Assembly: GCA_012317185.1 (NCBI GenBank)
Contig: CP048838.1
Coordinates: forward strand, 2,976,001-3,040,000
DNA length: 64,000 nucleotides
Reading direction: 5' to 3'
Origin: [Clostridium] innocuum
Lineage (GTDB): Bacteria; Bacillota_I; Bacilli_A; Erysipelotrichales; Erysipelotrichaceae
The notes below the pieces were generated by a model. That model was not told the origin of the DNA. It made no database searches and worked only from the letters and a program-made list of their open reading frames with translations. Made by a program: the position numbers and the translations under genes. Below are positions 55,245-64,000 of the stretch, piece by piece. The number at the start of each line of letters is the position of its first letter. Position 1 is the stretch's first letter.

Positions 55245-56687
55245 TCAGTTACCCTGAGATGCCAGTTCCTTGATGATAGGTCCACTCTTCAGCCCAAAGC
55301 GTTTCACCGCACGTTCATGATCGTAGTACTCTTCAAGAACCTCGTTATCTACACGATCAAGCTCTGCACGCGGCAGGACACTGAGCAGATCCCAGCCCAG
55401 ATCCAGCGTTTCCTCAATACTGCGGTTATCATCAAATCCCTGATTCAGGAAATACTCCTCAAATAATGTACCAAAGGACATATACTGCTTGTCGACATCA
55501 CTCAGCTCATCCTCACCGATAACAGAAGCCAGACTTCTGGCATCCTGCACCTTTGCATAGGCTGCAAACAGCTGGTTGGAAACATCGGAGTGATCCTTTC
55601 TTGTGAAGCCTTCACCAATACCGTCCTTCATCAGACGTGACAAAGAAGGCAGAACACCAACCGGCGGATAAACACCCATCTGGTTCAGATTACGATCCAG
55701 TACAATCTGCCCTTCGGTAATATAACCGGTAAGGTCAGGAATCGGATGGGTAATATCATCATTGGGCATGGTCAGAATCGGAATCTGTGTTACAGAGCCT
55801 CCCGCTCCCTTGACGATACCTGCTCTTTCATACAGCGAAGCCAAATCAGAATACAGATACCCCGGATATCCTTTACGCCCCGGAATCTCCCCCTTACTGC
55901 TGGAGAATTCACGTAGCGCCTCACAATAGGATGTGATATCCGTCAGAATAACCAGTACATGCATATCCTGCTCATACGCCAGATACTCTGCAGCGGTCAA
56001 GGCACAACGCGGTGTCAGCGTACGCTCAATAATCGGGTCATTGGATAAATTGATAAACATAACAACCTTTTCCATAACCCCAGCTTCCTCAAAGGAACGC
56101 TTAAAGTAATCGGCAACGTCATTTTTGACCCCCATTGCCGCAAAGACGATACAGAAATTCTTACCGTCCCCCTCCGATATCTTCGCCTGCTTAACAAGCT
56201 GAACAGCAAGCTCATTGTGCGGCATACCGGAGCCGGAGAAAATCGGAAGCTTCTGACCGCGGATCAAAGTCGTCAGGGCATCGATACTGGAGATACCGGT
56301 ATTGATATAGTTTCTTGGATACACACGGGAAACCGGATTCAACGGCTGTCCGTTGATATCCGCACTCTTCTCCGCATAGATTTCACCCAGACCGTCGATT
56401 GGCTGCCCGCTTCCGTTAAAGGTACGTCCCAGCATTTCACGCGACAGGGCAAGCTCCATCGGCTTTCCCATGAATTTTGTTTTTGTATTTTTTAAAGAGA
56501 TTCCATTGGTTCCCTCGAATACCTGGATGGCTGCTTTTTTACCCTCCAGCTGAACCACTCTTCCCAGACGTGTCGTTCCATCTCCGCATTTGATTTCCAC
56601 CATCTCTTCATAGCTGGTGTTTTCCACGTTATCCAGGAAGACAAGAGGTCCGTTAATTTCACTCAATCCTACATATTGAAGACTCAT
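55245..56687 (-). CDS. V/A-type ATPase subunit B
   Basis: The non-catalytic nucleotide-site subunit of the A3B3 head, 480 aa. It has the beta-barrel N-terminus and a degenerate P-loop (PIFSGSGMPHNELA) lacking G-K-T/S, as expected for B. SSSKGEIPGRKGYPGYLYSDLA and TLTMPNDDITHPIPDLTGYI-type segments are present. It starts 12 bp after subunit A; ATG 56687 has AGGAGG upstream. Confidence 0.97.
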   Translation of the reverse strand: MSLQYVGLSEINGPLVFLDNVENTSYEEMVEIKCGDGTTRLGRVVQLEGKKAAIQVFEGTNGISLKNTKTKFMGKPMELALSREMLGRTFNGSGQPIDGLGEIYAEKSADINGQPLNPVSRVYPRNYINTGISSIDALTTLIRGQKLPIFSGSGMPHNELAVQLVKQAKISEGDGKNFCIVFAAMGVKNDVADYFKRSFEEAGVMEKVVMFINLSNDPIIERTLTPRCALTAAEYLAYEQDMHVLVILTDITSYCEALREFSSSKGEIPGRKGYPGYLYSDLASLYERAGIVKGAGGSVTQIPILTMPNDDITHPIPDLTGYITEGQIVLDRNLNQMGVYPPVGVLPSLSRLMKDGIGEGFTRKDHSDVSNQLFAAYAKVQDARSLASVIGEDELSDVDKQYMSFGTLFEEYFLNQGFDDNRSIEETLDLGWDLLSVLPRAELDRVDNEVLEEYYDHERAVKRFGLKSGPIIKELASQGN

Positions 56688-56699
56688 GCACTTTCCTCC

Positions 56700-58451
56700 T
56701 TACGCAACCTGTGAGATGGCCGCATCAATCTGCTTGAAATAATCATCCAGCAGCTCGATATGGTCATTCGGCACATCGTATTTCATTTTGGTAACCTTAT
56801 CGAAAATACCGGAGGTCACAACCTGACTCATCGGTTTTCCCTGTGCTACCAAATCCTTGCAGCGTTTGTACAGATACAGAATCACATCCATCATCTTCAG
56901 CTGCTTCTGTAAAGGTACATACGTATCATCCTTATGGAACGCATTCTGCTGCAGATATCCTACCCGGATGACCTTGCAGATTTCAATGACCAGCTTTTGA
57001 TCCTCCGGCAGTACATCACTACCGATCAGTTTCACGATTTCCATCAGCTTCGCTTCCTCTGCCAGCAGACTCATGATTTCCTGACGGCTGCGCAGGAAAC
57101 GCATATCCACATTCTTATTGTACCATTTCGTCAAATCCGTCACATATTCGGAATAGCTTTCCGTCCAGTTAATGGCAAAATAGTGACGTGCATAGGCCAG
57201 CTGCTTATCCAGCGCCCAGAAGCAGCGGACAAAACGCTTCGTATTCTGGGTAACCGGCTCAGAGAAATCAGAACCCTGCGGGGATACGGCACCGATGATG
57301 GATACCGACCCCACCTGATCATTCAGTGTCTTCATATAACCGGCACGCTCATAGAACTGTGAGATACGGCTTGGCAGATATGCAGGGAAGCCTTCCTCGG
57401 CCGGCATTTCCTCCAGACGTCCGCTGATTTCACGAAGCGCCTCCGCCCAGCGTGATGTGGAGTCCGCCATAATGGCAACATGATATCCCATATCACGATA
57501 ATATTCGGCCAGTGTCAGACCGGTGTAAATACTCGCCTCACGAGCTGCAACCGGCATGTTGGACGTATTGGCAATCAGTACGGTACGATCCGTCAGCGGA
57601 CGGTTGGATTTCGGGTCGATCAGCTCGGAGAATTCCTCCAGAACCTGCGTCATCTCGTTTCCACGCTCCCCGCAGCCGACATAGACGATGATATCGGCAT
57701 CACACCACTTCGCCAGCTGATGCTGCGTCATGGTCTTTCCGGTACCAAAGCCGCCCGGAATCGCTGCCGTTCCACCCTTGGCAATCGGGAACAGCGTATC
57801 GAAAATACGCTGCCCGGTAATCAACGGCACACTGATCGGCAATCGTTCTGCCACAGGACGAGCCGTCTTGATCGGCCATTTCTGTACCAGCGTCAGCTCA
57901 TGAAGCTTATCCTTTGCATCCTTCACCTTCAGGATGCATTGGTTGATATTGTATTTTCCGCTCTCTGCCGCTTCAACAACCGTTCCATACAGGGTTGGCG
58001 GAATCATACAGCGGTGTTCGATCAGATCCGTTTCCGGAAGCGTCGCAAATATCTGTCCGGGAACAACCTCATCTCCCACAGAAACCTTTACTGTCACATC
58101 CCATAAAGCCTCTTCATCCAGCGGTGCCACATCGCTTCCGGTCGCAATGAAGGCTCCGGATTCCTTAGCGATTTCCTTCAACGGACGTTCGATGCCGTCA
58201 AAGATATTACGCAGGATACCAGGCCCCAGTGTTACAGAAATCGGACTGCCCGTAGGCTCGACTGGTTCTCCCGGCTTTAACCCTGTTGTGGATTCATACA
58301 CCTGAATCGTCGTTGCCTCTTTGCTGATGGAAATAACCTCTCCCATCAGACGTTTATGACCGACATATACTTTCTCCAGCATGGAGAAGTCGACTGCATT
58401 TTTGACCTTTACGACTGGACCGTTGATGGAATATATAACATTTTCACTCAC
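56700..58451 (-). CDS. V/A-type ATPase catalytic subunit A
   Basis: The catalytic ATPase subunit, 583 aa. P-loop PGGFGTGKTMTQHQLAKW near residue 230, the insert (non-homologous) region about 110-190 typical of A subunits, Walker B-region VAIMADSTSRWAEALREISG, and the catalytic Glu in GERGNEM. Together with B it hydrolyses or makes ATP coupled to ion flow. The ATG at 58451 begins MSENVIYSINGPVVKV, the normal N-terminus. Confidence 0.98.
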   Translation of the reverse strand: MSENVIYSINGPVVKVKNAVDFSMLEKVYVGHKRLMGEVISISKEATTIQVYESTTGLKPGEPVEPTGSPISVTLGPGILRNIFDGIERPLKEIAKESGAFIATGSDVAPLDEEALWDVTVKVSVGDEVVPGQIFATLPETDLIEHRCMIPPTLYGTVVEAAESGKYNINQCILKVKDAKDKLHELTLVQKWPIKTARPVAERLPISVPLITGQRIFDTLFPIAKGGTAAIPGGFGTGKTMTQHQLAKWCDADIIVYVGCGERGNEMTQVLEEFSELIDPKSNRPLTDRTVLIANTSNMPVAAREASIYTGLTLAEYYRDMGYHVAIMADSTSRWAEALREISGRLEEMPAEEGFPAYLPSRISQFYERAGYMKTLNDQVGSVSIIGAVSPQGSDFSEPVTQNTKRFVRCFWALDKQLAYARHYFAINWTESYSEYVTDLTKWYNKNVDMRFLRSRQEIMSLLAEEAKLMEIVKLIGSDVLPEDQKLVIEICKVIRVGYLQQNAFHKDDTYVPLQKQLKMMDVILYLYKRCKDLVAQGKPMSQVVTSGIFDKVTKMKYDVPNDHIELLDDYFKQIDAAISQVA

Positions 58452-58485
58452 ATTATCACCTCAATCATACGGTTTCGTATGCACT

Positions 58486-59082
58486 TTATTTTATAAACAA
58501 TCCGGAGTTCGTATAGAACCAGTCTTTCTGTTCATCAATGCCGGTGTCAAAGGTCTCATCTACAACAATTCCTTTTTCCTCACATTCCATGCGAAATCCT
58601 CCAAGCAGAATATCTGCATCGCATTTCCCTTCACAGGGCTTTCCATACGCCTCACAAATATCCTTCAAAACAGCCTGATCTCTGTCTGCGACATAAAACA
58701 CAACCTGTTCATAGGACAGCTGTGCCAGATCGGCAGCTTTTTTCTTCAAAAGCTCCACATAATCCTTACTGACAGCAAAATCCCTCAGCTGCTGTTTTGC
58801 GGCCCTGAATACTGCATCGGTAAGCTCACGGCGTTTTTTCATAAGTCTGCGATTCGTTTCCTCATGCGCCTTGCTTAGACGAATGGCATGCTCACTGGCC
58901 ATTTCCTTCAACTCCTGTTCTCTGGTAAGTCCAGCCTCACGCTGTGCTTCCAGCTCCAGGTCCTCCATGGATTTTTTACGGATTTCATCAATTTCCTGTT
59001 CAATACCGGCAATCTCGATGTCGCTAACTCGTTTTATCTCTTCCTCAAAGTACTGCTCCAATTTAATTTTGTCATCTAGCAT
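58486..59082 (-). CDS. V/A-type ATPase subunit E (peripheral stalk)
   Basis: 198 aa. A charged N-terminal coiled coil (EEEIKRVSDIEIAGIEQEID, running to ~100) pairs with the small G/H subunit; a globular C-terminal domain (DILLGGFRMECEEKGIVVDE) contacts subunit B. Start ATG 59082 is preferred because GAGGTG precedes it. It lies between subunits F and A. Confidence 0.9.
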   Translation of the reverse strand: MLDDKIKLEQYFEEEIKRVSDIEIAGIEQEIDEIRKKSMEDLELEAQREAGLTREQELKEMASEHAIRLSKAHEETNRRLMKKRRELTDAVFRAAKQQLRDFAVSKDYVELLKKKAADLAQLSYEQVVFYVADRDQAVLKDICEAYGKPCEGKCDADILLGGFRMECEEKGIVVDETFDTGIDEQKDWFYTNSGLFIK

Positions 59083-59092
59083 AGCAAACACC

Positions 59093-59401
59093 TCATAGTT
59101 TCACACCGATTGCCTCAGATACGTAGCGGTCAATGGTTTCTCCGATTTTGGCGGAGCCATGACGGTCGGGAATCTCGACAATCAGCGGTTTCTTCTGTTT
59201 CAGTTTTAATTCAGAAATAACCTCGGGGCAGGTTTCAATCAGCTTTGTCGTCATTAAGACGATGGCCACATCCTCCATATGCATCACACGCTCCAGTTCC
59301 TGCAGAACCTCGTGACGCTCATGGACGACCACCCCTTCGATACCTGCCAGACGCATCCCCATCTGGGTATCAATGTTATCACTGAGCAGGTAGAATTTCA
59401 C
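59093..59401 (-). CDS. V/A-type ATPase subunit F
   Basis: 102 aa, Rossmann-like small subunit of the rotor. MKFYLLSDNIDTQMGMRLAGI opens it, then EDVAIVLMTTKLIETCPEVI, and a short flexible C-terminus, as in archaeal and enterococcal F/NtpG. It sits on subunit D and can inhibit ATP hydrolysis in relatives. It starts 19 bp after subunit K. Confidence 0.93.
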   Translation of the reverse strand: MKFYLLSDNIDTQMGMRLAGIEGVVVHERHEVLQELERVMHMEDVAIVLMTTKLIETCPEVISELKLKQKKPLIVEIPDRHGSAKIGETIDRYVSEAIGVKL

Positions 59402-59420
59402 GAATGATCACCACCCGTTA

Positions 59421-59864
59421 TTACAGCTTCATGAAGATAATGAAGATAGAGATCAGAAGACCGTAGATAGCAACACCTTCACCCAAAGCAACGAAGATCA
59501 TGGATTTACCGAAGTTCTTTTCGTTTTCAGAGAATGCCCCGATTGCGGCAGGAGCAGCGGCAGCTACGGCAATACCTGCACCAAGTGCAGACAGCCCGGT
59601 CGCAAGTGCAGCGGCGATAAAGCCCAGACCCTGACCGATGGAGCCGGCCATCTTCATTGTGACATCATCAGCACCGGCAGCATACGCCTTTGTAGCGCTG
59701 AAGAACACCGTTCCAAGTACGATAGCGAAGAAGAAGCAGACGTGCGTAATCATACGGCGTTTTGCTACTGACACGCTCTTCTTTCCACGGAATACATTCA
59801 CCAGCGGTAAAGAAATCAGCGCGATCAGAATAAGCGGTAATAAAAGTTCAAACATGTTTAACAT
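59421..59864 (-). CDS. V/A-type ATPase rotor ring subunit K (proteolipid)
   Basis: 147 aa. The C-terminal half is a c-type hairpin: GLGFIAAALATGLSALGAGI and FGKSMIFVALGEGVAIYGLL, where the Glu of A-L-G-E-G is the ion carrier. The N-terminal half has two hydrophobic helices that do not repeat the hairpin, ending in a signal-peptidase-like A-Y-A-A near residue 62. So it is not the duplicated four-helix NtpK of enterococci. The coupling ion (H+ or Na+) is not decidable by eye. Start 59864 follows AAAGGAGG. Confidence 0.9.
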   Translation of the reverse strand: MLNMFELLLPLILIALISLPLVNVFRGKKSVSVAKRRMITHVCFFFAIVLGTVFFSATKAYAAGADDVTMKMAGSIGQGLGFIAAALATGLSALGAGIAVAAAAPAAIGAFSENEKNFGKSMIFVALGEGVAIYGLLISIFIIFMKL

Positions 59865-59877
59865 GATAGTTCCTCCT

Positions 59878-61800
59878 TTAATCATTCAGTGATTTAAACA
59901 CAATTCCGTTCCCCGTGAAATAACGGGAGAACATTTCATAGAATTCCAGACGAAGCACCTGGATTCCGACAATCATACCCTCCAGACACATGACGAAGAT
60001 GTTCCCGAGGATCATCACGATCCATCCTGCACCTCCGGCCATGTCCATAATCAGCATAACGGCCATCATCATACCGGCATGTGACAAGACGAAGCCGCCG
60101 ACACGCAGATAGGAGATGGTGTTGGTAATAAAAGACAGGCAGATTTCAAACAGCTCGAAGAAGCTCTCCACAAAGAAGCCTCCAAAGCCGTCCGGAAACA
60201 TTTCCTTTTTCTCCATTTTCCGCTCCAATGCCTCCTTCAGGAAAATCAGTACCAGCGGTACAAGCAGAAAGACAATGGCAAAGACCGGATTGGTTAGGAC
60301 GCCGGTTCCGCTAATCAGCTGATAAGCGCCTCCTCCAACCAGAGAAATATAAAAGACAAGTCCGGCGATACCGTTTTGTGAAAAGAACAGCTCACCGTAG
60401 TTTTTGTTTTTAATCTGCAGATACAGATTGATACCGATGCTGATTATGATCAGAACAGCCCCCAGCCCCACTGCCATAACAAGCAGAACGGGGATGAAGT
60501 TGCTGGTCATAACCTCAACCGGCTTTTCGGAAAGACCGAAAACGGTCTTATACAATGGATTCAGCAGCTCCTCGTTACCGAACACGGATCCGTATACAAC
60601 CCCAAAGATACTGGAGAAGATACCGATGCGCATACCGATTTCCCCAAGACGCATGCCTTTCCATTTATAGAACAGATATCCGACCAGAATCAGGACGATT
60701 CCCTGACCAAGATCGCCGAACATGATACCGAACAGAAGAGAATACGTAAACGCTACAAAGGGCGTCGGATCGATTCCTTCATATTCGGGGGTGCCATACA
60801 TTTCTACAAACATCGAGAAGGGCCTGGCAAACCACCCATTCTTTAATTTGGTCGGAGGCGAAAGTCGCTTGTCGCTATGGGCAGGCCTGACTTCGATTTC
60901 CACCTCCTTCAAATTCGAGAATGATTCCTTCAATTTTGGCACATCTTCTTCAACCACAAAACCTGTAATGGAAAATCTCTCACCGAGACCCAGTACATAT
61001 TTTCTGGCTTCAAAGGTATGGTTTATAAACTCCAGTTCCGCCTTGATATCAGCGAAATTGTCAATACATTCAGCCTTTAAAGCTTCAATTACTTCATTGA
61101 CATGCTGCAGCTGCTTGAGATCGTTATCGATTTCCTCCTGCAGTGATTCCTTTGCCTGAACCGGATTCCCGTGAACAAATTCCGGAATGCGGATTCGTTC
61201 AAAGTAGAGAGAGGAGAAGATATTGTCCACATCTCCCTCGTATTTCGCGGTTGTGAAATATACACACCAGCTGTATGTGTCATCCGTACTGAATGACTTG
61301 AATACAAACGGGCGGTTGCGGTAATACTGCAGCTTTTCGACACTGTCGATCGGCAGTCTTCCGAAGCGGATCTTGATATATTTGCACTCAAACAGATCAT
61401 CCAGATTCAGATCGATACTTTCTATATTGCGAACCTGTGTCAGCGCATCGCGGTTTTCCTGAATAACAGTTTCCAGCTCGCGGCGGATTGCAGCACCGTT
61501 TTCGAAGCGCTCGTGGATGGAATCAATATAAGTGCGGATACCTTCCAGATCATATTCCCCGTTTTTCACATCCTTCATCGGAAGAGTCATATCCATGTCC
61601 TGCAGCACTTCATTGAAATGCGTCAGCACATCGGTAATCGGGTTTTCATCACTCAGTGTGGTAAGCCCGTGTACACTGTCCACAAACTTGCTGGCAGGTT
61701 CCGGATGAAAGTAATCCAGTTCCACGAATTTCAAAAGTACATCATTGAGATATTCATTATCCGCAAGGATGTTGACCAGTTTCATTTTTGAAATTGCCAT
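59878..61800 (-). CDS. V/A-type ATPase subunit I (membrane stator, a-subunit)
   Basis: 640 aa. The soluble N-terminal half (about 1-330) is a coiled-coil stalk; the C-terminal half has seven or eight membrane helices beginning FVAFTYSLLFGIMFGDLGQG (the family hallmark near 360). The ion half-channel Arg probably lies in SYLRVGGFVLSHAGM near residue 570. ATG 61800 has AAGGAG seven bases upstream; the earlier ATG in the frame lies in that gap. Confidence 0.95.
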   Translation of the reverse strand: MAISKMKLVNILADNEYLNDVLLKFVELDYFHPEPASKFVDSVHGLTTLSDENPITDVLTHFNEVLQDMDMTLPMKDVKNGEYDLEGIRTYIDSIHERFENGAAIRRELETVIQENRDALTQVRNIESIDLNLDDLFECKYIKIRFGRLPIDSVEKLQYYRNRPFVFKSFSTDDTYSWCVYFTTAKYEGDVDNIFSSLYFERIRIPEFVHGNPVQAKESLQEEIDNDLKQLQHVNEVIEALKAECIDNFADIKAELEFINHTFEARKYVLGLGERFSITGFVVEEDVPKLKESFSNLKEVEIEVRPAHSDKRLSPPTKLKNGWFARPFSMFVEMYGTPEYEGIDPTPFVAFTYSLLFGIMFGDLGQGIVLILVGYLFYKWKGMRLGEIGMRIGIFSSIFGVVYGSVFGNEELLNPLYKTVFGLSEKPVEVMTSNFIPVLLVMAVGLGAVLIIISIGINLYLQIKNKNYGELFFSQNGIAGLVFYISLVGGGAYQLISGTGVLTNPVFAIVFLLVPLVLIFLKEALERKMEKKEMFPDGFGGFFVESFFELFEICLSFITNTISYLRVGGFVLSHAGMMMAVMLIMDMAGGAGWIVMILGNIFVMCLEGMIVGIQVLRLEFYEMFSRYFTGNGIVFKSLND

Positions 61801-61814
61801 GAACATTCTCCTTT

Positions 61815-62861
61815 CTAGTAGATCAGCATGCGCTGCATATCCTCGATAGATACGTGATAACGCACACCTTCAATAATATTGATGATATTTTCCAGCTCAC
61901 GCTCTGCAGTATACAGATAGCTGGAATATACCAGCGGGGCATCGAGAGAATAGTAAATATTCTTCTTCGCCAGTGCATACAGAAAGGAATCGGTATAATA
62001 TTCAATATATACATAATCCTTCTCCGTATCCTCAATCCCCAGACGATACGTGCTGCTTTGCAGCAGCTTGATAAATGCACGCGCATTGGGCTGCGCAATC
62101 AGCTCTTCCACAAAGGCGGCGGACAGATGCTCATGCACCGGTACCAGGGATTCACGTATGACATCCTCACGGGCATTGAAGTATTTTTTGTAGCGGTAGA
62201 TCTTCTCAATGTTGCTAAGCTCGATCTGTGTTGCAAAATACTGCTTGACTGCTTTTCTGCTTTTCCCCTTCAGTGTCTTGTCAATCACCTGAAAGGTATG
62301 GGTGTAATGCTGCACCTGCAGCTGTGTTTCGATTTTTGTATAATCAATATCATTTTCCTCCCCCTTTTTCACACGGTAAGGAAGAAGTATTGCATAATAC
62401 ATCGTATGTTTCAAAACATCCAGCAGCTCATCGAAGCTGTGAACATTTCCCAGCCGCAGCAGATCAAAGCTGGTGTACGGCTTTAGAAAGATAGGAAATT
62501 CCGCAATAGCAGCTTCATACTCCTGAGAAATCAGTACCCGGATTCGAGAAAGAATCAAATCAATTTCAATCTGCTGCATATGCAGCCGGTAATACGGCTT
62601 CATGGCCGCATCCGCATAACGGTACAATTTCATGGTTTTCTTGAAAATTTCCTGTCGCAGGATACTTTCCAGCTGACCGCGGTGAATATTGTTCTCACGC
62701 ACATCCTTCAGGGCAGCGGCATAGGAGGTCTCATGCTTCAGGTAACCGGCGATTTCCGCCACGCTTTTCTTATGCAGCAGCTCCTGATACATTTCTTCAC
62801 TCAGCGCTTCCCCATGCATGCTTCTGGCCTTCGCCACAATAACACCTTCTGCCATACTCAT
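61815..62861 (-). CDS. V/A-type ATPase subunit C (AC39/d-type rotor socket)
   Basis: 348 aa, nearly all helical, as in the three-lobed C/d subunit that links the central stalk to the K ring. Recognisable segments are VIVAKARSMHGEALSEEMYQ, VAEIAGYLKHETSYA and ENIINIIEGVRYHVS near the end. The start at 62861 (or 62855) follows GGAGGTG. It precedes subunit I here, whereas in several known operons C lies after E. Confidence 0.9.
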   Translation of the reverse strand: MSMAEGVIVAKARSMHGEALSEEMYQELLHKKSVAEIAGYLKHETSYAAALKDVRENNIHRGQLESILRQEIFKKTMKLYRYADAAMKPYYRLHMQQIEIDLILSRIRVLISQEYEAAIAEFPIFLKPYTSFDLLRLGNVHSFDELLDVLKHTMYYAILLPYRVKKGEENDIDYTKIETQLQVQHYTHTFQVIDKTLKGKSRKAVKQYFATQIELSNIEKIYRYKKYFNAREDVIRESLVPVHEHLSAAFVEELIAQPNARAFIKLLQSSTYRLGIEDTEKDYVYIEYYTDSFLYALAKKNIYYSLDAPLVYSSYLYTAERELENIINIIEGVRYHVSIEDMQRMLIY

Positions 62862-62900
62862 ATACACATCACCTCCCAACGTGTACAGGCGAACACACGG

Positions 62901-63212
62901 CTACATCGCCAGCGTTCGTTTTACAATCTGTGAAACCCACTCCTCCTTATGCTCCTCATATTTCTGCTGGAGAGCATGGAGCGATTCCTCATAGACTTTT
63001 TCTTCCTGCTGCATAGCACTCTGTAAATCCGCGTCCATCTGTTCGCGCTGCTTCGCTATGCAGTCTTCTGTTTCCTTTCGATACTTTTCTCTGATTTCCA
63101 TACTCTGGTCCTGTATCAGATTCTGGATATTGTGGCGTTCCTGCTGTTTCTGCTCGACACGCGCTCTTGCCTGCTTGTCGGCATCTACAATATTACGAAT
63201 GATTTCTTCCAA
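62901..63212 (-). CDS. V/A-type ATPase small peripheral stalk subunit G/H
   Basis: 103 aa, almost entirely charged coiled coil (IVDADKQARARVEQKQQERH through EEHKEEWVSQIVKRTLAM). It matches the small subunit (AhaH/NtpF type) that dimerises with E in the outer stalk. Its identity rests on size, composition and being first in the operon. Its start at 63212 follows AAGGAGG. Confidence 0.85.
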   Translation of the reverse strand: MEEIIRNIVDADKQARARVEQKQQERHNIQNLIQDQSMEIREKYRKETEDCIAKQREQMDADLQSAMQQEEKVYEESLHALQQKYEEHKEEWVSQIVKRTLAM

Positions 63213-63277
63213 AAAACGACACCTCCTTTATCCTTATTATACCACCGATTCGTTTGGCCGTTCACCAAACTTCTAGA

Positions 63278-63306
63278 AGTATACACCTTTTTATTTTGGT
63301 GTGCAA
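63278..63306 (-). promoter_or_regulatory. V/A-ATPase operon promoter
   Basis: Minus strand: -35 TTGCAC (63301-63306), 17-nt spacer, -10 TATACT (63278-63283), 66 bp before the first gene. A TTTGG/CCAAA hairpin lies in the leader. Confidence 0.75.
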
Positions 63307-63734
63307 GCAAAGATTTCACTCCTTTTTTCCCTGAAATCGGTTCCGTAAAACCCCTGTAAAAATTGCGGTTTTCCCTCCTTTTTTCACGTATTTTTTACCT
63401 TATGAAAATTTTGTAAACAAAGCTATCCTGAAACCCCTTTTTCTGTACACGGCTGTCGGATGTTGTTTCCGATTTAAAAAGCTGTCTTAAAGCTGCTTTT
63501 CTATATGCGGTTTCGGATCCCGTGCATAAAAATTTCAATTATGTAAAATATAAACAAAACATAAATTCTCTTAATTACTATAAATTCAAGTAGAGTGCAA
63601 AGCTGAACAAATAGTAAAAATAAAGTCCTAAGCCCTTTAGATAAAGGACTTAAGACCTATTTTTACAGTTATAACCGTACTACGCAAAACCTTTTAAACA
63701 TCCCAAAGGAGTACATTTTCTCAATCGCATAGAA
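63307..63734. other. AT-rich intergenic region with a terminator
   Basis: No gene is seen. Composition drops to clearly AT-rich from about 63350. A minus-strand terminator at 63616-63651 belongs to the gene cut by the right edge. Confidence 0.55.
63616..63651 (-). terminator. Terminator of the right-edge gene
   Basis: Minus strand: 7-bp stem AAGTCCT/AGGACTT (63645-63651, 63623-63629) followed by TATTTTT. Confidence 0.7.
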
Positions 63735-64000
63735 TTAAATTGCAAAGATATCATTTATAGTACCGGATTTTGAAGGTTGCTCAAAGATATAATATTTTAC
63801 ACTGGCATAATAATTGATAATATAGTTACTTGTTATTGATGCGTTTTTTGAATAATACGTAAATCCTCTTACGTTTTCACCAGGTTCAAGAAGTGTAGCA
63901 TGAATTGTCATCCATTTCCGCGAACTCCAAGGTTCACTGGAACTAGGAGAATACCATGTTGCCAAAACCCCGTATTTAATTTTATAACTATTTAAAGGGG
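63735..64000 (-). CDS. Unknown protein, C-terminal part (cut by the window edge)
   Basis: The frame is open from the right edge to a stop at 63735; at least 88 residues are visible. It is rich in Ser, Tyr and Asn (LATWYSPSSSEPWSSRK, YYSKNASITSNYIINYYAS) with alternating hydrophobic residues typical of beta strands, so an extracellular or surface protein is possible. I recognise no family. It is markedly more AT-rich than its neighbours, which may point to horizontal acquisition. Its own terminator follows at 63616. Confidence 0.6.
   Translation of the reverse strand, partial: PLNSYKIKYGVLATWYSPSSSEPWSSRKWMTIHATLLEPGENVRGFTYYSKNASITSNYIINYYASVKYYIFEQPSKSGTINDIFAI

Overview
The window looks like chromosome from a low-to-mid GC, Gram-positive Firmicute. 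The evidence is a PolC-type DNA polymerase III, an Spx regulator, a T-box leader on trpS, an MraZ/RsmH/FtsL/PBP division cluster, a BceRSAB module and a complete V/A-type ATPase operon. A SpoVD-like transpeptidase next to murE suggests a spore-forming lineage. Together with the V-type ATPase and the SigA-type promoters this fits Erysipelotrichia (for example the [Clostridium] innocuum group), but that placement is inference; the 16S gene here would settle it. Most genes lie on the minus strand.

Layout: 1-4.4 kb holds a frameshifted GNAT gene, a TPR / SRAP / lone ABC-permease operon and a predicted heavy-metal (manganese) exporter. 4.5-9.6 kb is a complete 16S-23S-5S rRNA operon on the minus strand, with promoter, processing stems and terminator and no spacer tRNA. 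9.7-13.4 kb holds spx (minus), then trpS behind a T-box, an ATPase, a GNAT and a frameshifted ASCH gene (plus). 13.4-20.3 kb holds uppP, murD, mraY, murE and a SpoVD-like PBP. 20.4-27.3 kb holds a TipA-like MerR regulator, a broken small exported-protein gene and a BceRSAB-type antimicrobial peptide sensing/detoxification unit. 27.8-33.9 kb is the other half of the division and cell wall cluster: mraZ, rsmH, ftsL and two tandem PBP2B-like transpeptidases. 34-41.4 kb holds a GNAT-GrpB fusion, a ClC transporter with an RCK_C tail, and polC.

41.7-44.6 kb is a compact five-gene flavin/redox operon carrying its own TetR regulator; a perfect 25-bp palindrome sits at its promoter. 44.7-47 kb holds a Ca2+/Na+ antiporter and a MalY/PatB C-S lyase. 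47.4-49.6 kb is a YtrA-regulated ABC export operon with a matching operator. A promoter-to-terminator unit with no ORF near 50 kb is a candidate small RNA. 50.2-52.9 kb holds a membrane GGDEF(degenerate)-EAL protein followed by a PPOX-ferredoxin. 53.2-54 kb is a seven-gene tRNA operon. 54.1-63.3 kb holds a DUF1801 protein, a hexanucleotide microsatellite and the nine-gene V/A-ATPase operon. The right edge cuts an AT-rich gene of unknown function.

The most interesting signals are: (i) an identical 5'-end hairpin and -10 region shared by the rRNA and tRNA operons; (ii) the self-regulated five-gene flavoprotein operon; (iii) the orphan sRNA-like unit; (iv) the division cluster split by a Bce module and carrying duplicated PBPs; (v) an Spx with an added C-terminal cysteine motif; and (vi) three genes that look broken by single-base frameshifts. 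No CRISPR array, prophage or transposase was seen.
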